Positions 33,719 to 42,862 are shown, numbered from the stretch's first letter. The stretch is DNA of 64,000 nucleotides from an uncultured Modestobacter sp. (GCF_947486615.1 NZ_CANKUD010000001.1:558001-622000), one strand, 5' to 3'. The notes: generated by a model from the sequence alone, not told the origin. Translations and numbers: made by a program.

Positions 33719-34434
33719 CCCGCCTCGCTCACGCGGCCGTCGGCGAGCCGGATGCGCCGGGAGGCCCGCCGGGCGACGGCCCCGTCATGGGTGATCACCA
33801 CGAGGGTCAGCCCGTCGGCGTGCAGCTCCTCGAACAGCGCCATGATCTCCGCCGACGTCGTCTGGTCCAGGTTGCCGGTCGGCTCGTCGGCGAGCAGCAC
33901 CCGCGGTCGGGAGGCCACCGCCCGGGCCACGGCGACGCGCTGACGTTCACCACCGGAGAGCGTGCCGGGCAGGAAGCCGATGCGGTGGTCCAGCCCCACC
34001 CGGTGCAGCGCCTCGCGGGCCCGGGACTCCCGCTCGGCCCGCGGGGTGCCGTTGTAGAGCATCGGCAGCAGCACGTTCTCCAGCACGCTGCGCCGGGACA
34101 TCAGGTGGAAGGCCTGGAACACGAACCCGAGCTGCCGGGCACGCACGGCAGCCCGCTCGTCTTCCTCCAGCGCACTGGTCAGCACCCCGTTCAGCCGGTA
34201 CTCACCGACCGTGGGCCGGTCCAGCAGCCCGAGGATGTTCAGCATCGTGGACTTGCCCGAACCGCTGGGCCCGATGATCGAGACGTACTCGCCGTCGGCG
34301 ACGGTGACGCTGACGCCCTTGAGCGCCTGCACCTCCGGGGGGCCGGGGAAGGAGCGGGTGACGTCGCGCAGCTCGATCGCCGGGGTGGTCCCCGGGGTCG
34401 CGATCGGGATCGGCGCGGTGGCCGGTGCCGTCAT
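33715..34434 (-). CDS. MacB/LolD-type ABC ATPase
   Basis: A 239-residue ATPase with Walker [10 protein letters not shown] (55-63), signature LSGGERQRV, Walker B VLLADEPTGNLD, and the FVFQAFHLMSRRSVLENVLLPMLY segment typical of LolD/MacB. It pairs with the permease at 32363-33718, whose start it overlaps, and its own ATG at 34434 overlaps the adaptor stop. Frames upstream that look longer belong to the adaptor gene. Confidence 0.94.
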   Translation of the reverse strand: MTAPATAPIPIATPGTTPAIELRDVTRSFPGPPEVQALKGVSVTVADGEYVSIIGPSGSGKSTMLNILGLLDRPTVGEYRLNGVLTSALEEDERAAVRARQLGFVFQAFHLMSRRSVLENVLLPMLYNGTPRAERESRAREALHRVGLDHRIGFLPGTLSGGERQRVAVARAVASRPRVLLADEPTGNLDQTTSAEIMALFEELHADGLTLVVITHDGAVARRASRRIRLADGRVSEAG

Positions 34435-36014
34435 CGACCGACCACGACCAGGTCCCCGTCCGCCAGCTCGTCCTCCACCGGGCGCACCTCGACCGCGCCG
34501 TCGGCGGCCAGGCCCGTCTCGACCACCACCAGGCGGGTCTCGGCCCGGTCGCCGTCCCGCGGGTCGCCCTCGACCACCTCGACGCGGGACTCCCCACCGG
34601 GCCCCGCGGTCAGCGCCGCCAGGGGCACCGAGAGGACGTCGCCCTCCGTGGCGCCGACCGGGATGCCCACCCGCACGTTCGTGCCCTGCAGCTCGGTGAT
34701 CTGCTCCGGGGCGAGCGGCGCCGGCTCCAGCGCCACGGTCCACCGGGCGTCGTCGCCCTCGCCCGGGGTGACCTCGGTGATCGTCGCGGCGTGCTCGCCG
34801 CCGCCGGGCAGCTCGAACGAGGCGGGCATCCCGGCGCTGAGCAGCCGGGCGTCGGCGGCGGCCACCGTCCCGGACAGCGCCAGCGTCGCCCCCGAGACGG
34901 TCATGGCCGCACCGCTCAGCACCGACCCGCGCTCGGCGGCCACCGCGTCGACCCGCCGGGGCAGCTGGGAGAGGTAGAGGACCTCACCGGCGGGCAGCAC
35001 CGGCAGCACGGCCTCCTGGGCCTCGCCCACGTTCCGGCGGGCCTGGGCCAGCTGTTCCTGCGCGGCCCCCAGCTGGGCGCGCTGCGCGGCGGTGTCCGGC
35101 GCGACGTCGAGCTGCTGGCGGCGCAGCCGGGCCAGGGCCAGGCCGTCCCGCAGGTCGCCGACGGCCACGGCGTCCTCCGGCGTGGTGGCCACGGCGGCGT
35201 CCAGGGCACGCTGCGCGCTGGCGACGGCGTTGTCGGCCTCCCGCACCTCGACCGCGGAGGGCCCGCCCCGGGCCTCGGCCAGCTCGGCCTCGGCGGCGGA
35301 CACCGCCTGCTCCGCTGCCCGGACGGCGTCCTGCGCCGCGCGGACGCCGTCGGCGGCGCCCTCCTCGGGAGCCGGCGCCGGGTACCCGGCCTGGGCGTAC
35401 AGCGTGGTCACCGCCGAGGCGGCGGTCTGGTCGAACGCGTCGTCCGCGGGGTCACCGGCGTCGATGCCGACCGCGCGCATGGCCTCCTTGAACTGGACGA
35501 CGTCCGGCCCGGACACCCCGATCCGCAGCGTGCGGTAGGCCGGCAGCTCACCGGGCAGCACGACCACCGGCCGGCCGGCGACCTCCAGGGCGACGCCGAG
35601 CGGCCCCAGCTCCGACCCGACCTCCGGCACCTGGCCGGTGACCACCGCGGGACCGGAGATGGCCGAGGTGTCCAGGGTGACCTCGACGGGGTCGGCGTAC
35701 CCGATCTCCCCGCGGATCGTCACGTCGTTGCTCAGCGCACCGAAGGCGACGGGCACGGTGACCAGTCCGGGGGCGGGCGCCTGGGCGCCGGCCGGGTCCG
35801 GTGCGACCACGAACCGGCCGACCACCAGCCCGGCGACCAGGGCCACCACCGCCACCGCGGCGGTGGTCCACAGCGGGCGGTTGCGCTGCAGGGACGCCGG
35901 CCAGGCGGGACGCCGCCAGCGGCTGCCCCCGGTGGCCGGCCCCTCCTCGACCGCGTCGTCCCCGCTGACGTCCTGGACCACCTCGAACTCGCTGGTGCTC
36001 TCCCGCTCGGCCAC
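34431..36014 (-). CDS. HlyD-like adaptor with peptidoglycan-binding domain
   Basis: A 527-residue protein. A short cytoplasmic acidic head is followed by one membrane helix (about 49-66), a first barrel-lipoyl segment, and a peptidoglycan-binding-like domain (about 155-210: LRIGVSGPDVVQFKEAMRAVGI, then FDQTAASAVTTLY). A long alanine-rich coiled coil (about 225-345) and a closing beta-barrel part complete it. This is the adaptor form common with Gram-positive MacAB exporters. The start is a GTG one base from the lipoprotein stop. It probably holds the exporter to the cell wall and receives cargo. Confidence 0.92.
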   Translation of the reverse strand: MAERESTSEFEVVQDVSGDDAVEEGPATGGSRWRRPAWPASLQRNRPLWTTAAVAVVALVAGLVVGRFVVAPDPAGAQAPAPGLVTVPVAFGALSNDVTIRGEIGYADPVEVTLDTSAISGPAVVTGQVPEVGSELGPLGVALEVAGRPVVVLPGELPAYRTLRIGVSGPDVVQFKEAMRAVGIDAGDPADDAFDQTAASAVTTLYAQAGYPAPAPEEGAADGVRAAQDAVRAAEQAVSAAEAELAEARGGPSAVEVREADNAVASAQRALDAAVATTPEDAVAVGDLRDGLALARLRRQQLDVAPDTAAQRAQLGAAQEQLAQARRNVGEAQEAVLPVLPAGEVLYLSQLPRRVDAVAAERGSVLSGAAMTVSGATLALSGTVAAADARLLSAGMPASFELPGGGEHAATITEVTPGEGDDARWTVALEPAPLAPEQITELQGTNVRVGIPVGATEGDVLSVPLAALTAGPGGESRVEVVEGDPRDGDRAETRLVVVETGLAADGAVEVRPVEDELADGDLVVVGR

Positions 36015-36015
36015 G

Positions 36016-37014
36016 TCAGTCCTGCTCGGCGGCGGCCTTCATGGCCTCCAGCTCGCTCTCGTGGTCGTCGACGAACTGCTGCTCCGCCTCGTTCGAGATC
36101 TCGGTGGCCCGGTCGCGGTAGTCGGTCTCCTCCCGGCAGTCCAGGTCCGCCAGGGCGAGCTCCACCTCACGCTCGGCGAGGGCGTCGCGCGCGGCCTGGT
36201 CGGGCTCGGCGGCCATCTCCCCGTCCTCCGTGGGCTCCGTGCTCTCGTACATCTCGTTCAGGTCGTCGTAGACGGAGTTCTGCGCGTCGACCTGGGTCGC
36301 GAAGCCACCGTGGCCGGCGGCGTCCATGCAGGCCGACCACTCGGCGTCCAGCTCGGCCATGCCCGGCCAGGACGCCATGCCCTCGTACAGCTCGTTGATC
36401 GCGTCGAAGAGGGGCTTGAACTCCTCCGACTGGGACACGTCCTCACCCTCGACCTCGTGCTGCGCCGACCCCTGGCAGCCGGCGGTCTCCCAGTCGTACT
36501 CGTAGGAGACCTCCTCGCTCATCGCCTCCTCCTCGGTGGGCTGCGGGCCGTACAGCGCCTCGTAGAAGGCCATCTGCTCGGACTCCGAGAGGGTGGCCAC
36601 GTAGTCGCCGTTGGGGTCGACGTACTCCTGCTCCTCCGGCTGCCCCTCGTCGCTGAACGGGGACTCCACCGCGCCGTAGCCGTACTGGCTGACCCACTCC
36701 CGGTCGTCGGGCTCCCACTCGGTCCCGTCACCGGCGGAGAACGAGGACGACTGGGTGTCGGGGGTGTACTCGAAGCCCTGGTCCTGCATGCACTGGGCCA
36801 CGAGCTCCTCCCGCTCCGCCTGCTGCTCGGCGAACTGCCGTTCCTGCTCCTCCGGGGAGAGGTCGCCGCCGTAGACGGCGTTGAAGTACTCGGTCAACGG
36901 GGAGTCCTGCTCCGCGGTCGCGGCGGGGTCGTCGTCCGAGCCCGAGCACCCGGCCAGCACCAGGGCGAGAGCGGTGAGGGCGGACAGAGCGGCCGAGGTA
37001 CGGCGGATGCGCAT
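36016..37014 (-). CDS. acidic lipoprotein, first gene of MacAB-like operon
   Basis: A 332-residue protein with lipobox LAGC (Cys23) and an extremely acidic mature part rich in Glu, Gln, Tyr and Asp. Four cysteines occur in similar short contexts (QCMQDQGFEYT, AGCQGSA, SACMDAAGHGGF, LDCREE), which could form two disulfides and hint at an internal repeat. It is 1 base upstream of the adaptor gene and so translated with it. I do not recognise a named domain. It may be a cargo-capturing partner of the exporter, which is inference. Confidence 0.85.
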   Translation of the reverse strand: MRIRRTSAALSALTALALVLAGCSGSDDDPAATAEQDSPLTEYFNAVYGGDLSPEEQERQFAEQQAEREELVAQCMQDQGFEYTPDTQSSSFSAGDGTEWEPDDREWVSQYGYGAVESPFSDEGQPEEQEYVDPNGDYVATLSESEQMAFYEALYGPQPTEEEAMSEEVSYEYDWETAGCQGSAQHEVEGEDVSQSEEFKPLFDAINELYEGMASWPGMAELDAEWSACMDAAGHGGFATQVDAQNSVYDDLNEMYESTEPTEDGEMAAEPDQAARDALAEREVELALADLDCREETDYRDRATEISNEAEQQFVDDHESELEAMKAAAEQD

Positions 37015-37480
37015 GAGATCTCCCTGGGAGGCAGTTGGCGCAGACCGTAGCGGCCGCGGATGGTGATAGACGCCATTCCCGAGTCGGAATTCTCGCGTCG
37101 AGTCGTACGACTCCGGGATGACCCGTTCGTCGCACGGACGCCCCATTCCGTGGAACGGGAGGACACGCACCACTCTGCGGCATTCCGGCACCGGGTCCCG
37201 GCAGCGCACAGGACGACGGACGCCCCTCCTGGACCGTCCATCCGCTCGCCTGCGCTCCCGTGCTGACGTCACCGCACCGGCCCGTGCCGCGAGGAGCCGG
37301 CCGGGCACCTGCGACCGGCCGCGCGCGTCATCCCGCAGGACCCGGGTCGGGCGGTGTGTCACGCCGCGGGACGGCGCGGTGACGGCGGGGCCGGGCGGGC
37401 ACCTGACGGCGTTCCCGGGCCTCGGCGGCGAGCTGACGGGCCGCGACGACGCTGGCCGGCTCGCTGTCCGACGGCACGGG
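37015..37480. other. upstream region of the lipoprotein-exporter operon
   Basis: A gap of 466 bp without a convincing gene. The part nearest the operon (about 37060-37200) is clearly lower in GC than the surroundings, contains the palindrome at 37100-37113 and several cattcc motifs, and probably holds the promoter. The remainder shows nothing I can name. Confidence 0.5.
37100..37113. promoter_or_regulatory. 14-bp perfect palindrome upstream of exporter operon
   Basis: gagtcgtacgactc is fully self-complementary and sits about 90 bp before the lipoprotein start, in a locally AT-richer stretch. It is a plausible site for a dimeric regulator. No regulator gene is adjacent. Confidence 0.4.
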
Positions 37481-38491
37481 TCAGCCCGCGGTGGGGTCGG
37501 CCGCCGGTGCGGGGCACTGGCCACCGGGCTCGACGGCCAGCTCGACGTGCCACATCTCGTTGCCGTAGGTCTGGCACAGGCCGTGGTCCGCACCGTGCTG
37601 GCTCAGCCAGCTCATCGCGTCCGTGGGGCCGATGTCGACCGCGTCGCCGGTGACGTGGGCGGACTCGTCGGGGCCCAGCACCCACTCCCGGGCGGCCTCC
37701 GGACTGCCGTACCGCTCCACCGCGGCGTCGAACAGCGCCTGCTGGTACGCCGCGCTGCGCCATCCGCCGGCGACGTGGAAGTCGATCCCGTCGGCGGTCG
37801 CCTCCCGGGCCGCGTCCTGGACGGCGCGCCGCAGGGCGTCGTCCAGCCGGGTGATGGCCGGGACGTCGGCGAACGGCGACAGCTCCTCGCCGTCGGCGAC
37901 GTGGCCGTCCGCGGCGGTGAAGGCACCCCCGCCCGAGCAGCACCCGGCCAGGCCCACCACCAGCAGCGGTGCGGCGACCAGCGTGACGACCAGCCAGCGC
38001 CGGGAGCGCCGCGGCCGCGCCCGCCGGCGGAGGCACGCGGTGGTGAGCCCGACGCCCAGGACCGTGCCGGCGGTGTTGGTGGCCACGTCGGCGAGGTCGG
38101 GCACCCGGCCGGGCACCGTGTTCTGCGCCAGCTCGACCAGCACCGACGCCACGGCTCCGAGGGCGATCGGCGGCACCGGGCCGGAGCGCCGGAGGATGAG
38201 CGCGGACAGCGCACCCACCGGCAGGAAGAGCAGCACGTTCGCGACGGCCTCGACCTGCGCCCGGTGCACCGTGCCCGGCCACGGAGCGGCCAGCGCCTCG
38301 ACCCCGGCCACCACCGCCCGGCGGGCGTCGGCGACGAACCAGGACGGACCGAGCGTGACGACGCCGACGGTCAGCAGTACCGCGATCGCGGCCGGCACGA
38401 GCAGCTGCGCACCCGGCGTTCGGTCGGAGCGCCGCCGGTCCGGGTGGTCGGTGGTGGGCAGGTGGGTGGGGGGCATGTGGGTGGGGGGCAT
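37481..38491 (-). CDS. VanZ-VanY fusion: membrane VanZ domain joined to D-Ala-D-Ala carboxypeptidase
   Basis: A 336-residue protein. Residues about 30-150 are a VanZ-like membrane domain of four helices (NVLLFLPVGALSALI, then LVELAQNTVPGRVPDLADVATNTAGTVLG). After one more helix (about 166-184) comes an outer M15 peptidase of the VanY type, with SAHVTGDAVDI (His279, Asp286) and NEMWHVEL (Glu312, His315) as zinc ligands and base. VanY enzymes trim D-Ala from peptidoglycan stems. The N-terminus repeats MPPTH twice; ATG 38491 has a GGAGGA site. Joining the two in one chain is unusual. Confidence 0.9.
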   Translation of the reverse strand: MPPTHMPPTHLPTTDHPDRRRSDRTPGAQLLVPAAIAVLLTVGVVTLGPSWFVADARRAVVAGVEALAAPWPGTVHRAQVEAVANVLLFLPVGALSALILRRSGPVPPIALGAVASVLVELAQNTVPGRVPDLADVATNTAGTVLGVGLTTACLRRRARPRRSRRWLVVTLVAAPLLVVGLAGCCSGGGAFTAADGHVADGEELSPFADVPAITRLDDALRRAVQDAAREATADGIDFHVAGGWRSAAYQQALFDAAVERYGSPEAAREWVLGPDESAHVTGDAVDIGPTDAMSWLSQHGADHGLCQTYGNEMWHVELAVEPGGQCPAPAADPTAG

Positions 38492-38693
38492 GGGAGGACT
38501 CCTCCCCGCTCGGCGGAGCCGAGGCGGCACGGGGACCGGTGGACGCCCACCAGTGCAGTCGTCCGGCTGTCGTAGGACCGTCTGCGGTTTCGCATACGCC
38601 CACGACATCCCCCGGGAGCCGGTCACTGCTCGAGCACGAGCCCGCCCGGCCGGCCCGGGACGGCAGGCGGCTGCCCATGCAGACCCGGGTGCA

Positions 38694-38723
38694 CCCGGGC
38701 GGTCAGCCGGCCGACCGCCCGGG
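38694..38723 (-). terminator. hairpin after the zinc-less oxidoreductase gene
   Basis: An 11-bp perfect stem (38694-38704 with 38713-38723) with an 8-base loop, 8 bases beyond the stop of the minus-strand oxidoreductase gene. Confidence 0.65.
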
Positions 38724-38731
38724 CACCGGGC

Positions 38732-39676
38732 TCAGGCCGGCTGGACGACGACCTTGCCCTCGATGCGACCGGCGGCGGCCTCGGCGTGCAGCGCGGGCAG
38801 GTCGGTCAGCGGGATGCGGCGGGTGACCTCGACCTGCAGGTCCCCGCTGTCGACCAGGGACACCAGCTCGGTGAGCCGGTCCCGGTTCGGCAGCACGAAC
38901 ACCGTCGCCGCACTGACGCCGCGGGTCTCGTCACCGGGCGTGGCCATGAACGCGGTGGTACTGACGACCTTGCCGCCGTCGCGGACCAGGGCGACGAGCG
39001 CGGCGAACCGGTCGGGGTCGATGGGGGCGAGGTTGACCAGCACGTCGACCTGCTCCTCGACCGCGGTGAGCACGTCGGTGGTGGTGTGGTCGACGACCTG
39101 GTCGGCGTCGGCCGCCCGGACGGCGTCGCTGCTGCGTGGGCTGGCGGTCGCCACGACGTGCACGCCGGCCCGCTTGGCCAGCGCGACGGCGTACTTGCCG
39201 ACCACTCCCCCGGCGCCGTTGACCAGGACCCGCTGCCCGGCGGTCAGCTCACCGAGGTCGAACAGCGCCTGCCAGGCCGTCAGCGCCACCGACGGCAGCG
39301 CTGCCGCGTCGGGCAGGTCGACCTTCGTGGGGGCCGGGACCAGCGCGTCGGCCGGGGCGATCACGTACTCCGCCGCGCCGCCGTCCCGCTCCATCGGCAG
39401 GAACCCGATCACCGCGTCCCCCACCTGCAGGCCGCCGATGGTGCCGCCGACGCCGTCCCCGAGCGCGTCGACGGTGCCGGAGACGTCGTAGCCGGGCACG
39501 TGCGGCAGCTGCACCGGGATCGGCAGGAAGCCGCCGCGCATGCCGGCGTCGGCGGCGTTGAACGCCGAGGCCGCCACCCGCACCCGCACCTCGCCCGCGC
39601 CGGGGGTGGGCTGGTCGACGTCCTCGTAGCGCAGGACCTCGGGACCGCCGACCTCGTGGAAACGCACTGCCTTCAT
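38732..39676 (-). CDS. NADPH:quinone oxidoreductase-like MDR protein
   Basis: Medium-chain dehydrogenase/reductase of 314 residues lacking the zinc ligands of alcohol dehydrogenases. It starts MKAVRFHEVGGPEVLRYEDV and has HVPGYDVSGTV, then the cofactor segment VLVNGAGGVVGKYAVALAKRAG and ends KVVVQPA. Proteins of this type reduce quinones or enones with NADPH. The XRE regulator gene ends 67 bases upstream on the same strand, so the two may be co-transcribed and the regulator may control this enzyme. Confidence 0.93.
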   Translation of the reverse strand: MKAVRFHEVGGPEVLRYEDVDQPTPGAGEVRVRVAASAFNAADAGMRGGFLPIPVQLPHVPGYDVSGTVDALGDGVGGTIGGLQVGDAVIGFLPMERDGGAAEYVIAPADALVPAPTKVDLPDAAALPSVALTAWQALFDLGELTAGQRVLVNGAGGVVGKYAVALAKRAGVHVVATASPRSSDAVRAADADQVVDHTTTDVLTAVEEQVDVLVNLAPIDPDRFAALVALVRDGGKVVSTTAFMATPGDETRGVSAATVFVLPNRDRLTELVSLVDSGDLQVEVTRRIPLTDLPALHAEAAAGRIEGKVVVQPA

Positions 39677-39743
39677 CGCTGGACCCGCCTTCGTGATCGT
39701 GACGTCGTTGAGACGTCACCCAACGTGGCAGGTCCCGGCGCGG

Positions 39744-40598
39744 TCAGCCTGGGCCGGACTGGCCCACCTTCACGACTGCCCGGCCATCGGATGCGCCGAC
39801 CACCTCCGCCAGCCGCGCCGCGTCGCGCGAACCCGGCGCCGCGGTCAGCATCACGGCCGCCAGGTCGTCACCGGGGATGGCGATCAGGTTCCCGACGAGG
39901 GTGACGGAGTCCCCGTCGGACTGGGTGAAGGTCGCGCTGCTCTCGTAGGCCGCCACCGGTCGCGGTGCCCGCCACAGCGTGTCGAACCGCCGGCTGCGGG
40001 TGCGCATCTCGTCGACCATCGCAGCGAGCGACGCATCATCGGGGTACCGCAGCAGCGCGGTTCTCAGCTGGGCCGCCTGGATCCCCTCGTGCACGGTCGC
40101 GTCGGCGTCGGACTGCTGGAAGGCAGCGAACGGACGGCAGAAGATGCGCCAGGCCACGTTCCACTCCCAGCGCTCCCCGGTGAGGTCCCAGTGCTCCAGG
40201 GCCAGGAACCCGCTGTTGACCGCGACGACGTTCATCGCCGCATCGGTGACGATCATCGGGGTGTCGGAGAACCGCTCCAGCAGCCGCGTCGCGCCGGGCC
40301 CCAGCTCGGACGGCACCTGCCCGTCCGCGGCGGCGTACCCGGCCAGCGCACTGAGCCGCTCGTAATCCGCCCGTCCCACGCGCAGGGCCCGGGCGATCGC
40401 CGTGACCACAGCGGCCGAGGGGTGGCTGCGCCCCTGCTCCACCCGGCGCACGTAGTCCGCGGACATGCCGGCGAGCTCACCGAGCTCCTCCCGCCGCAAC
40501 CCGGGCACCCGCCGCCTGCCCACGGACAACCCGAGGGCCGCGGGGTCGGCGCCCTCCCGCAGCAGGCGAACTGCCGCACCGAGGTCGTGACGCTCCAC
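39744..40598 (-). CDS. XRE-family regulator with MmyB-like ligand domain
   Basis: A 284-residue regulator. The N-terminal helix-turn-helix carries RRVPGLRREELGELAGMSADYVRRVEQGR, the classic opening of this family. The C-terminal 170 residues are an MmyB-like PAS-type domain (DTPMIVTDAAMNVVAVNSGFLALEHW). Such proteins often control a neighbouring oxidoreductase, here the gene at 38732-39676. GTG 40598 is the start used; the frame upstream is of non-coding character. It is divergent from a MerR gene, with 118 bp between them. Confidence 0.88.
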   Translation of the reverse strand: MERHDLGAAVRLLREGADPAALGLSVGRRRVPGLRREELGELAGMSADYVRRVEQGRSHPSAAVVTAIARALRVGRADYERLSALAGYAAADGQVPSELGPGATRLLERFSDTPMIVTDAAMNVVAVNSGFLALEHWDLTGERWEWNVAWRIFCRPFAAFQQSDADATVHEGIQAAQLRTALLRYPDDASLAAMVDEMRTRSRRFDTLWRAPRPVAAYESSATFTQSDGDSVTLVGNLIAIPGDDLAAVMLTAAPGSRDAARLAEVVGASDGRAVVKVGQSGPG

Positions 40599-40716
40599 GG
40601 GGCGAGTCTGCCCGGCGACCGGCACCGATGGTGCGACCCGGCCGACGCCGCGGGACCCGCCGGGTGCAGCTCGGACCACCGGCGGCTCGAGCACTGGACC
40701 CTCCCACCGGGAGAGG

Positions 40717-41529
40717 GTGCACAGTGCACGCGTGCTGTCGATCGGCGAGTTCTCCCGGCTGACCCATCTCAGCGTCCGCACCCTGCGCCGCTACCACGAC
40801 GCCGGCCTGCTCGAGCCGGCCACGGTGGACGAGGCGACCGGCTACCGGTACTACGGCGCGGAGCAGATCCCGACCGCTCAGGTCATCCACCGGCTGCGCC
40901 AGCTCGACGTCCCGCTGACCGACGTCGACCGCATCCTGCGCTCCCCCGATCCGGGCGCCCGCGCGGCGCTGGTCGCCGACCACCTGCGGCGCCTCGAGTC
41001 CGAGCTGGACCGCACCCGCGCCGCGGTGGTGTCGCTGCGCCGGCTGCTGCACCCGGAGCCCGCCCGCCTGGACGTCGAGCTGCGCGCGGTGCCGCCGACC
41101 ACGGTGGCCGCGGTCGAGGACGACGTGGACCTCGACGACGTCCTCGCCTGGTACGCCGGCGCCATGGCCGAGCTGGACGCCGTGGTCGAGGGCCCCACCG
41201 GCGCCCCGGGCGGGCTGTACGACAACGCGCTGTTCGAGGAGGGCCGTGGGCACCTGCTGGTGTACCGGCCGACGGCGGCACCGCCGCGCAGCGGCCGGGT
41301 ACACGCGGCCACCCTCCCGGCCGCGGAGCTGGCCGTCACCGTGCACGCCGGCGAGCACGACGACATCGCCGTCACCTACGGCGAACTCGGCCGGTGGGTG
41401 GTGGCCAACGCCCTGGCGGTGGCCGGCCCGGTGCGCGAGACCTACCTGGTCGGCCCGCGCGACACGCCCGACCCGGCCGCCTGGCGCACCGAGATCGGCT
41501 GGCCGGTCTTCCGGGTGGCCCCGCGCTGA
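40717..41529 (+). CDS. MerR-family regulator with GyrI-like effector domain
   Basis: A 270-residue regulator. The helix-turn-helix is SIGEFSRLTHLSVRTLRRYHDAGLLEPATVDEATGYRYY. The C-terminal 150 residues (VELRAVPPTTVAAVEDDVDLDDVLAWYAGAMAEL to the end) resemble the GyrI-like drug-binding fold found in BmrR-type regulators. A target exporter is not adjacent. GTG 40717 opens the frame, but GTG 40732 (VLSIGEF) is equally possible. Two gtgcac palindromes flank an a at 40717-40729 and overlap the start, which could give autoregulation. Confidence 0.85.
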   Translation: MHSARVLSIGEFSRLTHLSVRTLRRYHDAGLLEPATVDEATGYRYYGAEQIPTAQVIHRLRQLDVPLTDVDRILRSPDPGARAALVADHLRRLESELDRTRAAVVSLRRLLHPEPARLDVELRAVPPTTVAAVEDDVDLDDVLAWYAGAMAELDAVVEGPTGAPGGLYDNALFEEGRGHLLVYRPTAAPPRSGRVHAATLPAAELAVTVHAGEHDDIAVTYGELGRWVVANALAVAGPVRETYLVGPRDTPDPAAWRTEIGWPVFRVAPR

Positions 41530-41539
41530 GCTGTGGGCG

Positions 41540-42862
41540 TCAGCGCCCCTGACCGGCGGTCACGACGGGCCGGGTGGCTCCGGCGGTGAGCGCGCGCAGG
41601 GCCTCCCCCAGCGTGGCGACGTCGGCCAGTGGGGTGGCCGAGCTGCAGCTCACCCGCACCGCGCCGGGCAGCCGGTCGGTGCGGTCGGCCCGGGCGTCGT
41701 CGTGGAACTGCTGCACCTCGCCTGCGGTGAGCCCGAACAGCCGGCTGAGGTAGGGGTGGGCGCAGAAGCACCCGCTGCGCACCCCGATGCCGTGCTCCCG
41801 GGCCAGCCGGTGCGCGACCTCCGCGTGCGGCATCCCGTCGATGACGAAGGCGGCCACGGGCAGGCGGTCTCCGGACGTCGGCCCCAGGCGGCGCAGCCCG
41901 GGGACGGTGCCGAGCTCGTCGTCCAGCGCCTGGACGAGCAGGTCCTCGTGCACCCGGTTGCGCTCCCCCGCGGCGAGCAGCTCCTCCGCCGCGGCGGCGA
42001 GGGCCACGACGCCGACGACGTTGGGCGTGCCGGCGTCGTCCCGGTCGGGGGTGTCGGCCCAGACGACCTCGTCGTCCGAGACCGCCTTCACCGCCCCACC
42101 CCCGACGAGGAACGGCTCGCCGTCGGCGAGCAGCCGCCGGTCGGCGACCAGGCCACCGGCGCCGAACGGGGCGAACATCTTGTGCCCGGACCACACGAGC
42201 ACGTCGATCCCGAGCGCGGCCACGTCCACCGGGCGGTGCGGCACCAGCTGCGCCCCGTCGACGACCACCAGCACACCCCGGTCCCGGGCCGCCGCGGCGA
42301 TGCCGGCGAGGTCGGGCAGCCAGCCGGTCACGTTGGACGCCCCGGACACCGCGAGCACGCGCGGCGTGGGCCGCTGGTCGAGGGCAGCGACGACGGCGTC
42401 GACGTCGTAGGTGCCCGACCGGTCCACGTCGACGATCCGCACCTGCGCGTGCCGCCGCCAGGGCAGCAGGTTGGCGTGGTGCTCGATCGCGGTGGTGAGG
42501 ACGACGTCGTCCCGGGTCAGCCCCAGCCGGTAGGCGATCAGGTTGAGGCCCTCGGTGGTGTTCTTCGGGAAGAGGGCCAGGTGCGTGGTCGGATCCGCGC
42601 CGACGAAGCGGAGGAGGCTCTCCCGGGCCTGCTCGTAGCGGGCGCTGGTGACCTGCGACTTCGCGCCGGCGCCCCGGTGGACGCTGGAGTACCACGGCAG
42701 GAACTCCTGCACGGCCCGGACGACGCCCGCCGTGGCCGAGGTGGTGGCCGCGGCGTCGAGATCGACGTACCTGCGGTGCTCGCCGCCGACGGGCACGGAC
42801 ACGTCGCCGCCGACGAGGGCGTCCCGCTGGGAGAGGTCTCCCGTTCCCACCAAGGGCGTCAT
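41540..42862 (-). CDS. cysteine-desulfurase-like aminotransferase class V
   Basis: PLP enzyme of 440 residues resembling SufS/CsdA. The PLP lysine is Lys228 in VWSGHKMFAPFG, the histidine of TTAIEHHANLLPW and the Asp-Gly-Ala of VVDGAQLVPH fit the class, and the loop VRSGCFCAHPYL supplies Cys365 as the likely sulfur-accepting cysteine. It could release sulfur from cysteine or split a related amino acid. No Fe-S assembly genes are adjacent, so its role is uncertain. The start at ATG 42862 leads into a polar leader before the fold. Confidence 0.9.
   Translation of the reverse strand: MTPLVGTGDLSQRDALVGGDVSVPVGGEHRRYVDLDAAATTSATAGVVRAVQEFLPWYSSVHRGAGAKSQVTSARYEQARESLLRFVGADPTTHLALFPKNTTEGLNLIAYRLGLTRDDVVLTTAIEHHANLLPWRRHAQVRIVDVDRSGTYDVDAVVAALDQRPTPRVLAVSGASNVTGWLPDLAGIAAAARDRGVLVVVDGAQLVPHRPVDVAALGIDVLVWSGHKMFAPFGAGGLVADRRLLADGEPFLVGGGAVKAVSDDEVVWADTPDRDDAGTPNVVGVVALAAAAEELLAAGERNRVHEDLLVQALDDELGTVPGLRRLGPTSGDRLPVAAFVIDGMPHAEVAHRLAREHGIGVRSGCFCAHPYLSRLFGLTAGEVQQFHDDARADRTDRLPGAVRVSCSSATPLADVATLGEALRALTAGATRPVVTAGQGR

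Noticed and set aside
41540-42862. SUF-type Fe-S cluster assembly locus
   Set aside because: The desulfurase-like enzyme stands alone; no SufB, SufC, SufD or SufU gene is adjacent.
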